From Ignavibacteriota bacterium (GTDB taxonomy: Bacteria; Bacteroidota; Ignavibacteria; Palsa-1295), in the NCBI GenBank assembly GCA_003151825.1, contig PLYO01000014.1, positions 1-64,000 on the forward strand: a stretch of 64,000 bases of DNA, given 5' to 3'. Of the stretch, positions 15,758 through 23,729 are shown one piece after another; the stretch's first letter is position 1, and every line of letters begins with the position of its first letter. The position numbers and the translations under genes are program-made. Below the pieces are notes generated by a model. The model had not been told where the DNA came from and made no database searches. It saw only the letters and a list, made by a program, of their open reading frames with translations.

Positions 15758-17055
15758 TCCTTCACCAATTTCAGCGTGCGCGTTTCGCCGAGGGGGGTGG
15801 TGACGCGGGCGAAGTAAGTTCCGCTTGGCAGGTTCGTGCCATCGATATCGAAGGAGTGCGCGCCGGGCGGGAGCACCGTCCCTTTAAAATCCCCCTGCAC
15901 TACGCGGCCAAGCACATCGGATAGCTGGAAACTTACATAAGCATACTCACCCATCAAGAATGAGACCGTTGTCTCCTTGTTGAACGGGTTTTCGCTCGCG
16001 GTGAGTACTCCCATCCCTTTTTGAGAGAAGGTTGATGTGCTCACCTCCGCCGGTGGCCCAAGCAATACTTGTAGCCCGAGTTGTTGGATTGTAGGTATTG
16101 TCGTATCCACCGGAAAATCAACAGAATCTCCAGGAAAATTTGTATCGACGTATTCATGATGTCTGGAAAACGTATCCCACCAAATTTGATGGCGCTGCAA
16201 TGAATCGTTAATGAGGGCACCTTTTAAGGAGCTGTCATAAAAGGTGCATCGGCCCGATTGCAACAAAAAGCGATCAACGGCTATCACCGCGTTATAATCT
16301 ACTCCGTTTGCAGTGCTATCCCATTCGTAGGATCCAGCAATTGATTCAGCGCAAATGCAATACCAAACAGGATTAACACGATTCAGCCAAAGCACCGACT
16401 TCAGCCATTCACGCCAGTTTGCCCACCGGGCATTATCCGTATCTTCAAAGGGGAACCTGCCCATACCTCCTAGTGCATCACCCATTATCCCGAATGCATC
16501 ATAGTGCAAAGGGATTGAATCATAACACGTTTCGAGATAGAGCTTTGCTGAGTTGTATGCTATTGTAAAATCGTGTCCACCTGCATCTTCATCTGCATTT
16601 CCAGTTTGATCATATTCGAATGCTTTTGCATATTTGTAATAGCAAGTGCTATCGGTATCGTTAAGCATGGAGGCTGGCTTTGCGCTCTTTTTATGAGTTA
16701 CGCCAGCGAACCCATCGCTACAGACAAGTTCGCCCGGAATGCGGTGCGTCCATGTCGTGCATATTGGTTCCATGCTGGGAACGGAATAGCAGAAAATCTC
16801 CGCGCGTGTGATCGCGTCGGGAGTTTGGAGCCAACTCGATGGCGCGCTAAGTTCCGGAGTCCCCCTTGCGGCGATGAACCGTCTGCCATGATTGGAATGC
16901 CGCTCGGCCCGATCGTAGGGACGTGCTGTGCACGTCCGTCCCCCTTGCGGCGATGAACCGTCTGCTATGATTGGAATGCCGCTCGGCCCGATTGTAGAGT
17001 CGTGCTGCGCGCGTCCGGGTAGTAAGATCGAAAGTAGAGCGAATAAATACAGCAT
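15754..17055 (-). CDS. T9SS cargo protein of unknown function
   Basis: 433 residues with an N-terminal signal peptide (MLYLFALLSILLPGRAQ) and a C-terminal type A sorting domain of about 80 residues (NPFNKETTVSFLM...LSDVLGRVV...LPPGAHSFDIDGTNLPSGTYFARV..LKLVKE). It should be exported by Sec and then by T9SS to the surface or medium. The middle has several Cys and Trp residues but no recognised catalytic motif. Residues about 18-65 derive from two copies of a 79-bp direct repeat (16861-17018) read in two different frames, so the mature N-terminus is unusual. Confidence 0.8.
   Translation of the reverse strand: MLYLFALLSILLPGRAQHDSTIGPSGIPIIADGSSPQGGRTCTARPYDRAERHSNHGRRFIAARGTPELSAPSSWLQTPDAITRAEIFCYSVPSMEPICTTWTHRIPGELVCSDGFAGVTHKKSAKPASMLNDTDSTCYYKYAKAFEYDQTGNADEDAGGHDFTIAYNSAKLYLETCYDSIPLHYDAFGIMGDALGGMGRFPFEDTDNARWANWREWLKSVLWLNRVNPVWYCICAESIAGSYEWDSTANGVDYNAVIAVDRFLLQSGRCTFYDSSLKGALINDSLQRHQIWWDTFSRHHEYVDTNFPGDSVDFPVDTTIPTIQQLGLQVLLGPPAEVSTSTFSQKGMGVLTASENPFNKETTVSFLMGEYAYVSFQLSDVLGRVVQGDFKGTVLPPGAHSFDIDGTNLPSGTYFARVTTPLGETRTLKLVKE
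16861..17018. repeat. 79-bp tandem duplication inside a T9SS gene
   Basis: Units 16861-16939 and 16940-17018 are highly similar. Because 79 is not a multiple of three, the two copies encode different peptides in the host frame. Unit one contains the palindrome GGACGTGC tgt GCACGTCC at 16919-16937. Confidence 0.85.
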
Positions 17056-17068
17056 AACTTAAAAAAGA

Positions 17069-17293
17069 TTAAGAGACGCGCAGCATTTCTCTACGAATTT
17101 TTTGCTGTTTGCGTTCCGGATTCTCCGGATCGTCTTCCCAGGCTCCCGGATTATTCCGAACGTAATACCGGGTTTGCTCGAGTTCCCTCTCGCTCCGTAT
17201 CAATCGGTCATAAAACCGCCCCTGCCATACCATCGTACCCTCCGGGCCAATCTCGTTCCGAATTCGGGACGTGCATCGACCTTTGAGCAGCAC
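17069..17293 (-). pseudogene. C-terminal remnant of REP-associated tyrosine transposase (RAYT)
   Basis: 74 codons remain. Residues 18-50 (VWQGRFYDRLIRSERELEQ, then TRYYVRNNPGAW) match the C-terminal part of IS200/IS605-like REP-associated transposases, where VWQ...FHDR.IR......YI..NP.KW is typical. The HUH and catalytic Tyr part is missing. The upstream end of the fragment runs directly into a palindrome GGGACGTGC...GCACGTCCC (17266-17298), the arrangement expected of a RAYT and its cognate REP. Confidence 0.72.
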
Positions 17294-17298
17294 GTCCC
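17266..17298. repeat. REP palindrome next to RAYT remnant
   Basis: GGGACGTGC (17266-17274) and GCACGTCCC (17290-17298) form a perfect 9-bp stem with a 15-nt loop. The same stem core recurs at 16919-16937 within the neighbouring T9SS gene. Confidence 0.8.
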
Positions 17299-17497
17299 TA
17301 CGAAGTTACATTTTATTCTGAAAGAAAACTATTTTGTGGAAACAGTGGATAACTTTTTCATGAAAACTTTGGAAGAGTTCATGAAGCACAAATGCGTGCG
17401 CACTATATAATCGGCCAAAAACAGCTGAAAATAGGGTTTTAGAGGGAAAGAAAGACTTAGAGGAAGCAAAGTTCGCAATCTCTCGTTAAAACGCTAA

Positions 17498-19372
17498 ATG
17501 TACAGCACGCAGACTCCCGGTTTTTTCGACTCCCACTGCCATTTGCAGGACGCTGCCTTCGATGCGGATCGGGAGGAAATGCTCGCCTTGTCGCGCACGG
17601 CTGGCGTTTCTCATTTCCTCGTACCGGCAACCGATGCCGCAAGCTTTGGCCCCACGCTCGATTTTGCTGGCGCGCACGAGCATGTTTTCTGCGCCCTCGG
17701 CATCCATCCGCATTCCGCCGGGGAGTGGAATTCCGAGATTCGAGAACAGATTCGGGACGCTGTTATGAGCATTGATAAGATTGTTGCCATCGGCGAGATC
17801 GGGCTGGATTATCATTATGATTTCTCACCTCGCGATGTTCAGCGAGAAGCCTTTTCGGAGCAAATTGCACTGGCGATGGAGCTTCAAAAACCAATTGTCA
17901 TTCATACGCGGGAATCGGAAGAGGATGTTTTTCGGATCGTCGAAGAGCATTACGCGTCCGCCACGGCAGAATTACCGAGGGGTCAATTCCATTGTTTCTC
18001 GGCGGGAGTGGAGTGGATGGAAAAGGCGATTTCGCTTGGGTTTTATGTAAGCTTTACCGGGAATATAACGTTTAAGAATAGCAACTTAGCGGACGTTGTT
18101 CGGAAAACGCCGCTCGATCGACTCCTCATCGAGACGGATTCTCCCTATCTCGCTCCGGCTCCGAACCGCGGCAAACGAAACTCACCTGCTATGCTTCCGT
18201 TCATAGCTCGGAAGGTCTCCGAGCTCAAAGAATTAGATATTTCGGTCATCATGCAACATACGTTCGCGAACGCGCGCTCACTTTTCAAAATCCCCGCTGG
18301 ATCGATCCAGCGGGCCGGATCGTTCGAGCGTACGCTCGGGCTGTTGTTGCTTGCATTGGGGCTGCTCCTCGGCGCTTCGAACTCATATGCGCAGCAACCC
18401 ACACAGCCGGCCGGCACGGTATCACCCGATTCCATTCTTACCGGCGAACGCCGTAAAGCTGAAGAGCTTCGCAAAAAGCAGGAGGCAGAGCTGGCCCACG
18501 AAGCGGAGCTTCACCGGCAGGACAGCATCAAAGCGGCGCAGCAAGCACAGCTCGATGCGCAGACCAAAGCGCGCGAACAGGTCCAGCAGGATTCCATCCG
18601 AGCCGCCGAACAGCAAGCCGAAGCAGAGCGTCATGCTGCTTTTCTCCAAACCCCGCTGGCCTGGAGAGCGATTGGATTGGGAGGAAACCTGGGCGTGGCG
18701 AGCATACACACGGCAGTCATTGGGCAACTGGAGCCTACTTCGGTGCTTGGGTATAGCCTTCAACTCAAGACGGAAATAACCCGGAGGCTCGACATCACTG
18801 CTTCGTTTACCCATTCTGCACTCCGCTTTAATAGTCCGCAGGACTCGCTCTGGAATTATGGCAAGAATACGCCGGTCGAACCTTCCACCTACAACACGGG
18901 AAGAGATCCCAATAAACCAACGGATTTCAACTCTAAGGGAGAAACATGGCTCGTGCAAAGCGAAAGCCTTGGCATTTCCGTTTTCGGGCTCGATCTCAAT
19001 TATGTTATTACGAGACCATCCGCGCTTATAAAATTTTACTTCGGGATGGGTTACCAGCATTTTATGATGAAAGGCGTTCAAAATTACCTTCTGATGCAAA
19101 CCCCCACCACTGCGTATCCTGGCATTCGTACCTTTGAACAAGATTGGAGCAGAAATGGAATTGATCTCCTCTTTGGCCTGAAGAATGAAATCGAACTTGG
19201 CAATGGGCTAACGCTCGAACCGTATGGCGAAATTTCAGCCACGGGAATATTCAATGGCCCCACTCAGTTTTCGAATTTTATCTTTCAACCCGATCTAACC
19301 GATCTGATTGGGGTCAATGTCCGGGTGGGTTTCACGCTCTATTATGGCTGGTGGGGCGTGCCACGCCAGTAA
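17498..19372 (+). CDS. TatD-family nuclease fused to an outer-membrane barrel protein
   Basis: A single 624-residue frame with two unrelated parts. Residues 1-262 are a complete TatD-type metal-dependent DNase: FDSHCHL, GIHPH, GEIGLDYHYD, HTRES, HCFSAG and IETDSPYLAP are all present. From about residue 270 comes a signal-peptide-like segment (TLGLLLLALGLLLGASNSYA, then QQ), a charged coiled-coil stretch rich in Ala/Gln/Glu (about 310-385) and a C-terminal region resembling a small outer-membrane beta-barrel. No stop or ATG separates the halves. A perfect 22-bp palindrome (18293-18314) lies at the junction. The two parts belong to different compartments, so I infer an accidental fusion, with release by signal peptidase or internal initiation. 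Confidence 0.85.
   Translation: MYSTQTPGFFDSHCHLQDAAFDADREEMLALSRTAGVSHFLVPATDAASFGPTLDFAGAHEHVFCALGIHPHSAGEWNSEIREQIRDAVMSIDKIVAIGEIGLDYHYDFSPRDVQREAFSEQIALAMELQKPIVIHTRESEEDVFRIVEEHYASATAELPRGQFHCFSAGVEWMEKAISLGFYVSFTGNITFKNSNLADVVRKTPLDRLLIETDSPYLAPAPNRGKRNSPAMLPFIARKVSELKELDISVIMQHTFANARSLFKIPAGSIQRAGSFERTLGLLLLALGLLLGASNSYAQQPTQPAGTVSPDSILTGERRKAEELRKKQEAELAHEAELHRQDSIKAAQQAQLDAQTKAREQVQQDSIRAAEQQAEAERHAAFLQTPLAWRAIGLGGNLGVASIHTAVIGQLEPTSVLGYSLQLKTEITRRLDITASFTHSALRFNSPQDSLWNYGKNTPVEPSTYNTGRDPNKPTDFNSKGETWLVQSESLGISVFGLDLNYVITRPSALIKFYFGMGYQHFMMKGVQNYLLMQTPTTAYPGIRTFEQDWSRNGIDLLFGLKNEIELGNGLTLEPYGEISATGIFNGPTQFSNFIFQPDLTDLIGVNVRVGFTLYYGWWGVPRQ
18293..18314. repeat. Perfect 22-bp palindrome at the TatD/barrel junction
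   Basis: CCCGCTGG, ATCGAT and CCAGCGGG read identically on both strands. It falls exactly between the end of the TatD domain and the signal-like segment. It could be the stem of a former terminator or a small inserted palindrome that removed the stop codon. Confidence 0.75.
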
Positions 19373-19461
19373 TGAGTTAACAATCGCCCACCGCCCAGTT
19401 CTGTTTGTTCCTCCAGCAGCGAAACCTTGCTGGGATTATTGCGCGTTGCAACTAAAGCAAT

Positions 19462-21798
19462 ATGGACCCAGCAACCCTCGAAGACAATATAGCCACTGCA
19501 ACAACCGCGGCGCTCAATGGCCACGCCGTATCTGGCGATGGCGGGGACGGTCGTTCCACACGAGCAGCGGTGGATGGCCGCTTGCCTGCCTCGCGGCTGG
19601 CGCTGCGATGGTCCGGCGCAACCAACGATGAAGTTTATGCCGACAAGCTGAACGAACTGCTCGCCGCTTGCCGAAAGAATCTTCACTTTCTCGACGAAGA
19701 ACTCGTCATTCGCGCGTTCCGGCTATGCTACGAAGCTCATAAGAATGACCGCCGCGCTTCCGGCGAACCTTATTTCATTCATCCGTTCGAAGTCTCGATG
19801 ATCGTCGCGCAGGAAATTCCACTCGACGATATTTCGATTGTAGCCGCGCTGCTCCACGATGTCGTGGAAGACACTGCGTATCAGCTCGATGAAATCCGCG
19901 AGGAGTTCGGAACCGAAATCGCCGAGATCGTCGATGGAGCGACGAAAATCACCGATATTTTCAAGTCCCGCGAGATTACGCAAGCCGAAAGTTACCGCAA
20001 ACTATTGATTTCGATGGTAGGCGATGTACGCGTCATGCTTATCAAATTTGCCGACAGATTGCACAACATGCGGACAATCGATTACTTACCCCCAGAACGT
20101 CAGTTTCGCGTAGCTAAGGAGACACTGGATATTTATGCCCCCTTCGCAAATCGTTTCGGACTTGGGAAGGTCAAGTGGGAAATGGAGGACTTGGCGTTCA
20201 GGGTACTGAATCGTGAGGCCTACACCCTAATCAAGAAGGCCCTTGCGGAAACGCGCATCGAGCGCGAAACTTATATCGCTGGCTTCATCGAGCCAATCAT
20301 TGAGGCAATGAAAGAGCAGCATTTCAAATTCGAGATCGTCGGACGTCCTAAGCACATTTTCTCAATCTACAACAAAATGATGCGGCTTGGTGTGGGTATC
20401 GATCAAGTCTATGACTTATTTGCGATTCGTATACTTCTTGATACTCCCAACGATAACGACTGCTTTGCGGCATACGGCCTCGTCTCTTCAATCTACACAC
20501 CGGTCCCTGAACAGTTCAAAAATTATATTTCTCTTCCGAAGAAAAACGGTTACCAATCCCTTCATACAACGGTGATTGGCCCGGACGGGCGGATGGTGGA
20601 GGTGCAAATCCGTACGCGCGCCATGCACGAGATCGCGGAAAAAGGCGTGGCTGCACATTGGAAATATAAAGAACATATTGCATCTACCGATCCCGATCTG
20701 GAAGAATGGGTCAAGTGGGTGCGTGACGTGTTCGAGCAGCATGGCGAAGATGCACCAAGCGCGCTCTTGGAAAGCTTTAAGTTAAACCTGTATCAGGATG
20801 AAATATATGTGTTTACGCCGAAGGGCGAATTGAGAATTCTCCCTAAAGGTGCGACCGCAGTTGATTTCGCTTTTGAAATTCATTCACAGGTTGGGCTTCG
20901 AACGATTGGTGCAAAAGTGAATGGGCGGATCGTGCCATTGCATCAAAAGCTAACCAGCGGCGATCAGGTCGAGATCATCACATCTAAAAATCAATCACCG
21001 ACTGCGGACTGGGAAAAATTTGTAGCGACGCACAAAGCGCGCCAGCATATTCGAAAATTTCTAAATGAAGAGCAACGCGCACATGTCGCGCAGGGACGCG
21101 AGATGTGGCAAAAGCGGCTCACGAAGGCAAAGCTTCATGTCAACGAGGACACCCTCATTCGTTTTGCGGCAACCACGCCCTACGGCACGATCGGGAAATT
21201 TTATTCTGCGATCGCAGCCGCCGATATAGACATCGAAGAATATTTCACGCGTCTGCGCGACTGGCTTAAACCAGGCAACCGTGGGCTTCAGCCCCCGGAG
21301 CCAGAGCCAACCACGGTCACCTACATGGACACTTCCCGTGCCGCAACCGGGATTCTCATTCAGGGCCGGCGCGACAACTTCCTGTATAGTTATGCCAAGT
21401 GCTGTAATCCGGTGCCGGGAGATGAAGTCGTAGGCGTAGTGACGGTGGGACAGGGAATAAAAATCCATCGAACAAGCTGTAAGAATATCCAGAAAATGCA
21501 AGCCGATTCCGAAAAGAGGCTGATCGATGTCTCCTGGCCAAGCACCGACGAAGGAGCGGATTATTTGGTCGGCATCAGAGTTTTTGGCGAAGACCGGCCC
21601 GGAATGCTCTCCGATTTAACGCACGTCATTTCAACATACAACAATACAAATATCCGCTCCGTCAATATCGACTCGAAGGACGCAATGTTCGATGGAAAAG
21701 TTACCGTCTTCGTAAAGAACACTTATCATCTCGCGCGGCTGATGGAAAAACTGAAGAAAGTCAGAGGCGTAACCAGCGTGGAACGATTTGAAGAATAA
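19462..21798 (+). CDS. rel: Bifunctional (p)ppGpp synthetase/hydrolase
   Basis: 778 residues with full RelA/SpoT order. The HD hydrolase domain has HDVVEDT at 132-138. The synthetase domain has YQSLHTTVIGPDGRMVEVQIRT near 365-390. The TGS domain lies near 440-500 (YVFTPKGELRILPKGATAVDFA), and a C-terminal ACT domain (IRVFGEDRPGMLSDLTHVIS). Both catalytic halves look intact, so it should make and degrade the alarmone, sensing uncharged tRNA on the ribosome. The first 55 residues are a non-conserved extension, so a later start is possible. ruvX follows 6 bp downstream. Confidence 0.96.
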   Translation: MDPATLEDNIATATTAALNGHAVSGDGGDGRSTRAAVDGRLPASRLALRWSGATNDEVYADKLNELLAACRKNLHFLDEELVIRAFRLCYEAHKNDRRASGEPYFIHPFEVSMIVAQEIPLDDISIVAALLHDVVEDTAYQLDEIREEFGTEIAEIVDGATKITDIFKSREITQAESYRKLLISMVGDVRVMLIKFADRLHNMRTIDYLPPERQFRVAKETLDIYAPFANRFGLGKVKWEMEDLAFRVLNREAYTLIKKALAETRIERETYIAGFIEPIIEAMKEQHFKFEIVGRPKHIFSIYNKMMRLGVGIDQVYDLFAIRILLDTPNDNDCFAAYGLVSSIYTPVPEQFKNYISLPKKNGYQSLHTTVIGPDGRMVEVQIRTRAMHEIAEKGVAAHWKYKEHIASTDPDLEEWVKWVRDVFEQHGEDAPSALLESFKLNLYQDEIYVFTPKGELRILPKGATAVDFAFEIHSQVGLRTIGAKVNGRIVPLHQKLTSGDQVEIITSKNQSPTADWEKFVATHKARQHIRKFLNEEQRAHVAQGREMWQKRLTKAKLHVNEDTLIRFAATTPYGTIGKFYSAIAAADIDIEEYFTRLRDWLKPGNRGLQPPEPEPTTVTYMDTSRAATGILIQGRRDNFLYSYAKCCNPVPGDEVVGVVTVGQGIKIHRTSCKNIQKMQADSEKRLIDVSWPSTDEGADYLVGIRVFGEDRPGMLSDLTHVISTYNNTNIRSVNIDSKDAMFDGKVTVFVKNTYHLARLMEKLKKVRGVTSVERFEE

Positions 21799-21804
21799 CG
21801 GATA

Positions 21805-22242
21805 GTGGATAACGGAAAGAGGGTTTTAGCGATTGACTATGGCACCAAGCGCCTCGGCATTGCCATTTCCGATGAGATGCAAATGCTTGCCACGTCACGC
21901 GGCATCATTGCGAATGGACCGAAGATGATAACCGAAATTCTATCGCTCGTCGAGTCCGAGCATATTCGACTTGTTATCCTCGGCATACCACGAACACTTC
22001 GCAATACCGAAAGCGCGATGACTGCCGAAGTACTTCGCTTCCGCGATAAGCTCTCTCAATCGCTCGCGCCGCTCAGCGTTTCGGTCGAGTCCCGCGACGA
22101 GCGGCTCACCTCGCTGATGGCCGAGACGAACATCCGCTCCCGCGAGCTGCCGAAAATGAAGCGCGAGAAAAAATACCTCCGCGACGAAGAAGCCGCGAGG
22201 ATTTTATTGCAGGAATATCTCGATCAGCGCGGCGGGAACTAA
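21805..22242 (+). CDS. ruvX: RuvX/YqgF-type Holliday junction resolvase or pre-16S rRNA nuclease
   Basis: 145 residues of the YqgF RNase-H-like family: AIDYGTKRLGIAISD at the N-terminus (first catalytic Asp), LVILGIPRTLRN, DERLTSLMAE and DEEAARILLQEYLDQR at the end. In E. coli the family matures 16S rRNA ends; in some bacteria it resolves Holliday junctions. The start is GTG 21805, in a short AGTGGATAACGG motif that recurs near 34060. A diverged copy of its last 17 codons occurs at 22900-22950, beyond the adjacent toxin-antitoxin module. Confidence 0.93.
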   Translation: MDNGKRVLAIDYGTKRLGIAISDEMQMLATSRGIIANGPKMITEILSLVESEHIRLVILGIPRTLRNTESAMTAEVLRFRDKLSQSLAPLSVSVESRDERLTSLMAETNIRSRELPKMKREKKYLRDEEAARILLQEYLDQRGGN

Positions 22243-22269
22243 GTCTTGGCTTCGAGCGGTTTCGATAGT

Positions 22270-22500
22270 ATGCATCAGATATCTATTCAGGAAGCGGAAA
22301 CTCATTTTGCCGGCATACTCAGCGAAGTGCGCAACGGCGAAGAAGTGATCCTCACCGACCATGATACGCCGGTAGCAAAAGTAATTCCTATGCCAAATCC
22401 CGATACAAAGCGCCGGATTTTTGGCAGCGGGAAGCATCTCATCAAGTACATCGCCGATGATTTTGATGAGACGCCGGAGGATTTCAAGGATTACGTATAA
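22270..22500 (+). CDS. Phd/YefM-family antitoxin
   Basis: 76 residues from ATG 22270: ISIQEAETHFAGILSEVRNGEEVILTDHDTPVAKVIP is the classic Phd/YefM fold that binds operator DNA, and the acidic C-terminus (DDFDETPEDFKDYV) is the usual toxin-wrapping tail. A PIN-domain toxin gene follows after 3 bp. A TTG at 22246 would add eight residues but breaks the family N-terminus. Confidence 0.9.
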   Translation: MHQISIQEAETHFAGILSEVRNGEEVILTDHDTPVAKVIPMPNPDTKRRIFGSGKHLIKYIADDFDETPEDFKDYV

Positions 22501-22503
22501 CCG

Positions 22504-22887
22504 ATGAAACTATTGGCGGATACGCATGCCTTTTTGTGGTTCTTTCACGGAGACGCGCGCTTGTCGAAACACTATCGCAAACTGATCGAAGATGATAAGA
22601 ACCAAGTCTTTCTGAGCATTGCGAGCCTCTGGGAGATTGCCATCAAGACGTCGATCGGAAAATTAGAACTCGATGCCCCATTTCGGGATCTTGTCGAGGA
22701 TTACGTAGAGCGAAGTGCTTTTTCTCTTCTGCCAGTAGCAACCAGTCACCTCATCGAGTTGGAGCGATTACCTCACCACCACCGCGATCCTTTCGACCGG
22801 CTTCTCATCGCGCAAGCTATTGTCGAAAGCTTGCCGGTCATCACCACCGATCCCAAGTTCGATTTTTATAACATCGAGCGAATTTGA
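22504..22887 (+). CDS. VapC-like PIN-domain toxin
   Basis: 127 residues of the PIN ribonuclease family. Acidic metal-binding residues are visible at LADTHAFLW (Asp6), SLWEIAIK (Glu about 46), HRDPFDRLLIAQA (Asp about 98 and 101) and TTDPKF. It would cleave tRNA or rRNA when free. Together with the preceding Phd-type antitoxin it forms a compact module inserted directly behind ruvX. Confidence 0.92.
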   Translation: MKLLADTHAFLWFFHGDARLSKHYRKLIEDDKNQVFLSIASLWEIAIKTSIGKLELDAPFRDLVEDYVERSAFSLLPVATSHLIELERLPHHHRDPFDRLLIAQAIVESLPVITTDPKFDFYNIERI

Positions 22888-22899
22888 GGTTACACTCCA

Positions 22900-22950
22900 C
22901 GACAAAGAAGCCGAAAGAATTTTGCTGTAGGAATATCTCGATTCGAGCGG
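22900..22950 (+). pseudogene. Diverged fragment of the ruvX 3' end
   Basis: This 51-bp stretch matches 22182-22232 at 41 of 51 positions. In the matching frame it reads as DKEAERILL, then a TAG where ruvX has CAG (Gln), then EYLD. The toxin-antitoxin module is therefore bracketed by two versions of the same coding end. Confidence 0.75.
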
Positions 22951-22994
22951 AAAATGAAATGGCCGGTTTCGTTAGCGCACTATACACTCCGCAA

Positions 22995-23594
22995 TTATTG
23001 GATGCGTACAATCCTGATGGAAGCCGTGGTCGATCCAGGAAGGGCTGGAATCAGGCTGATGCTACTCCCATAATTATTAATGAGCCGAACTACGTCACCT
23101 GCGTTAAGCGATAAGATAGCAATGCCACTAACGGTTGCAGGTGTGCCAGATGAAGTTCCAAAGCTGGCACCTGGCTGGACGACTCCATTCACGGTGATCG
23201 CGACGTTACCCCCACCGCTGATTTGGCACGCGAAATCCACATTATAGATTCCGGTTGTACTGGGGGCAAAGTTGTCGAAGCTGGGGGTTACCGTGAATCC
23301 TCCGGCTATAGTGATACCAGAAGCAAAAGCCACTGATGAACCATTTGTTATGGCCTGATTCGTTGTGCTATACGCATTCAGGTGCGAGGCAGTAAATGTA
23401 GCCCCGCCCGAAAGCGTTAGGGTGGAATTCCCCGCAACAGTCGGAGAAGTATTGGGATACGAAATCGTCAACGTATTGCCGCTGCCATCGTCGAGTACCA
23501 GGCTCTTGGCCCCGAGTGCTCGTTGCGCGCGCGAGGAAGCGGATGAAAGTGAAATAAGCCCTAAAACAATGAACAGAATGGAAATACGTCTCAT
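22995..23594 (-). CDS. Secreted BclA/C1q-like surface protein
   Basis: 199 residues with a clear signal peptide (MRRISILFIVLGLISLSSA.SRAQ). A short Ser/Thr/Gly-rich region is followed by a C-terminal domain of about 130 residues: SVAFASGITIAGGFTV..FDNFAPSTTGIYNVDF, then VNGV, AILSLNAGDVVRLIN. This is the jelly-roll pattern of the BclA C-terminal/C1q-TNF-like superfamily. It is probably a surface-exposed trimer; ligand unknown. It stands alone, with a -7 promoter box upstream at 23658-23665. Confidence 0.72.
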   Translation of the reverse strand: MRRISILFIVLGLISLSSASSRAQRALGAKSLVLDDGSGNTLTISYPNTSPTVAGNSTLTLSGGATFTASHLNAYSTTNQAITNGSSVAFASGITIAGGFTVTPSFDNFAPSTTGIYNVDFACQISGGGNVAITVNGVVQPGASFGTSSGTPATVSGIAILSLNAGDVVRLINNYGSSISLIPALPGSTTASIRIVRIQ

Positions 23595-23657
23595 GAAACT
23601 ATCTCTTTCTAATAAAAAATGACAAAACTTCCGCCGAACCGACGGTATTATTTGCTA

Positions 23658-23665
23658 CAAATATA
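23658..23665 (-). promoter_or_regulatory. Candidate -7 promoter box
   Basis: TATATTTG on the minus strand matches TAnnTTTG and lies about 65 bp before the start of the BclA-like gene. No matching TTG is seen 19-21 bp upstream, so it is only partly supported. Confidence 0.4.
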
Positions 23666-23729
23666 CGAAAATTTTGGGGAGAGTGGGATGAAATGAGCTG
23701 GGCACGAAAACGATTCGCCGGGAATTTAC

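Noticed and set aside
21795-21825. Shared GGATAGTGGATAACGG motif at the ruvX start and near 34060 as a regulatory site
   Set aside because: Only two imperfect copies in different contexts; it may be another short repeat, but nothing supports a regulatory role.
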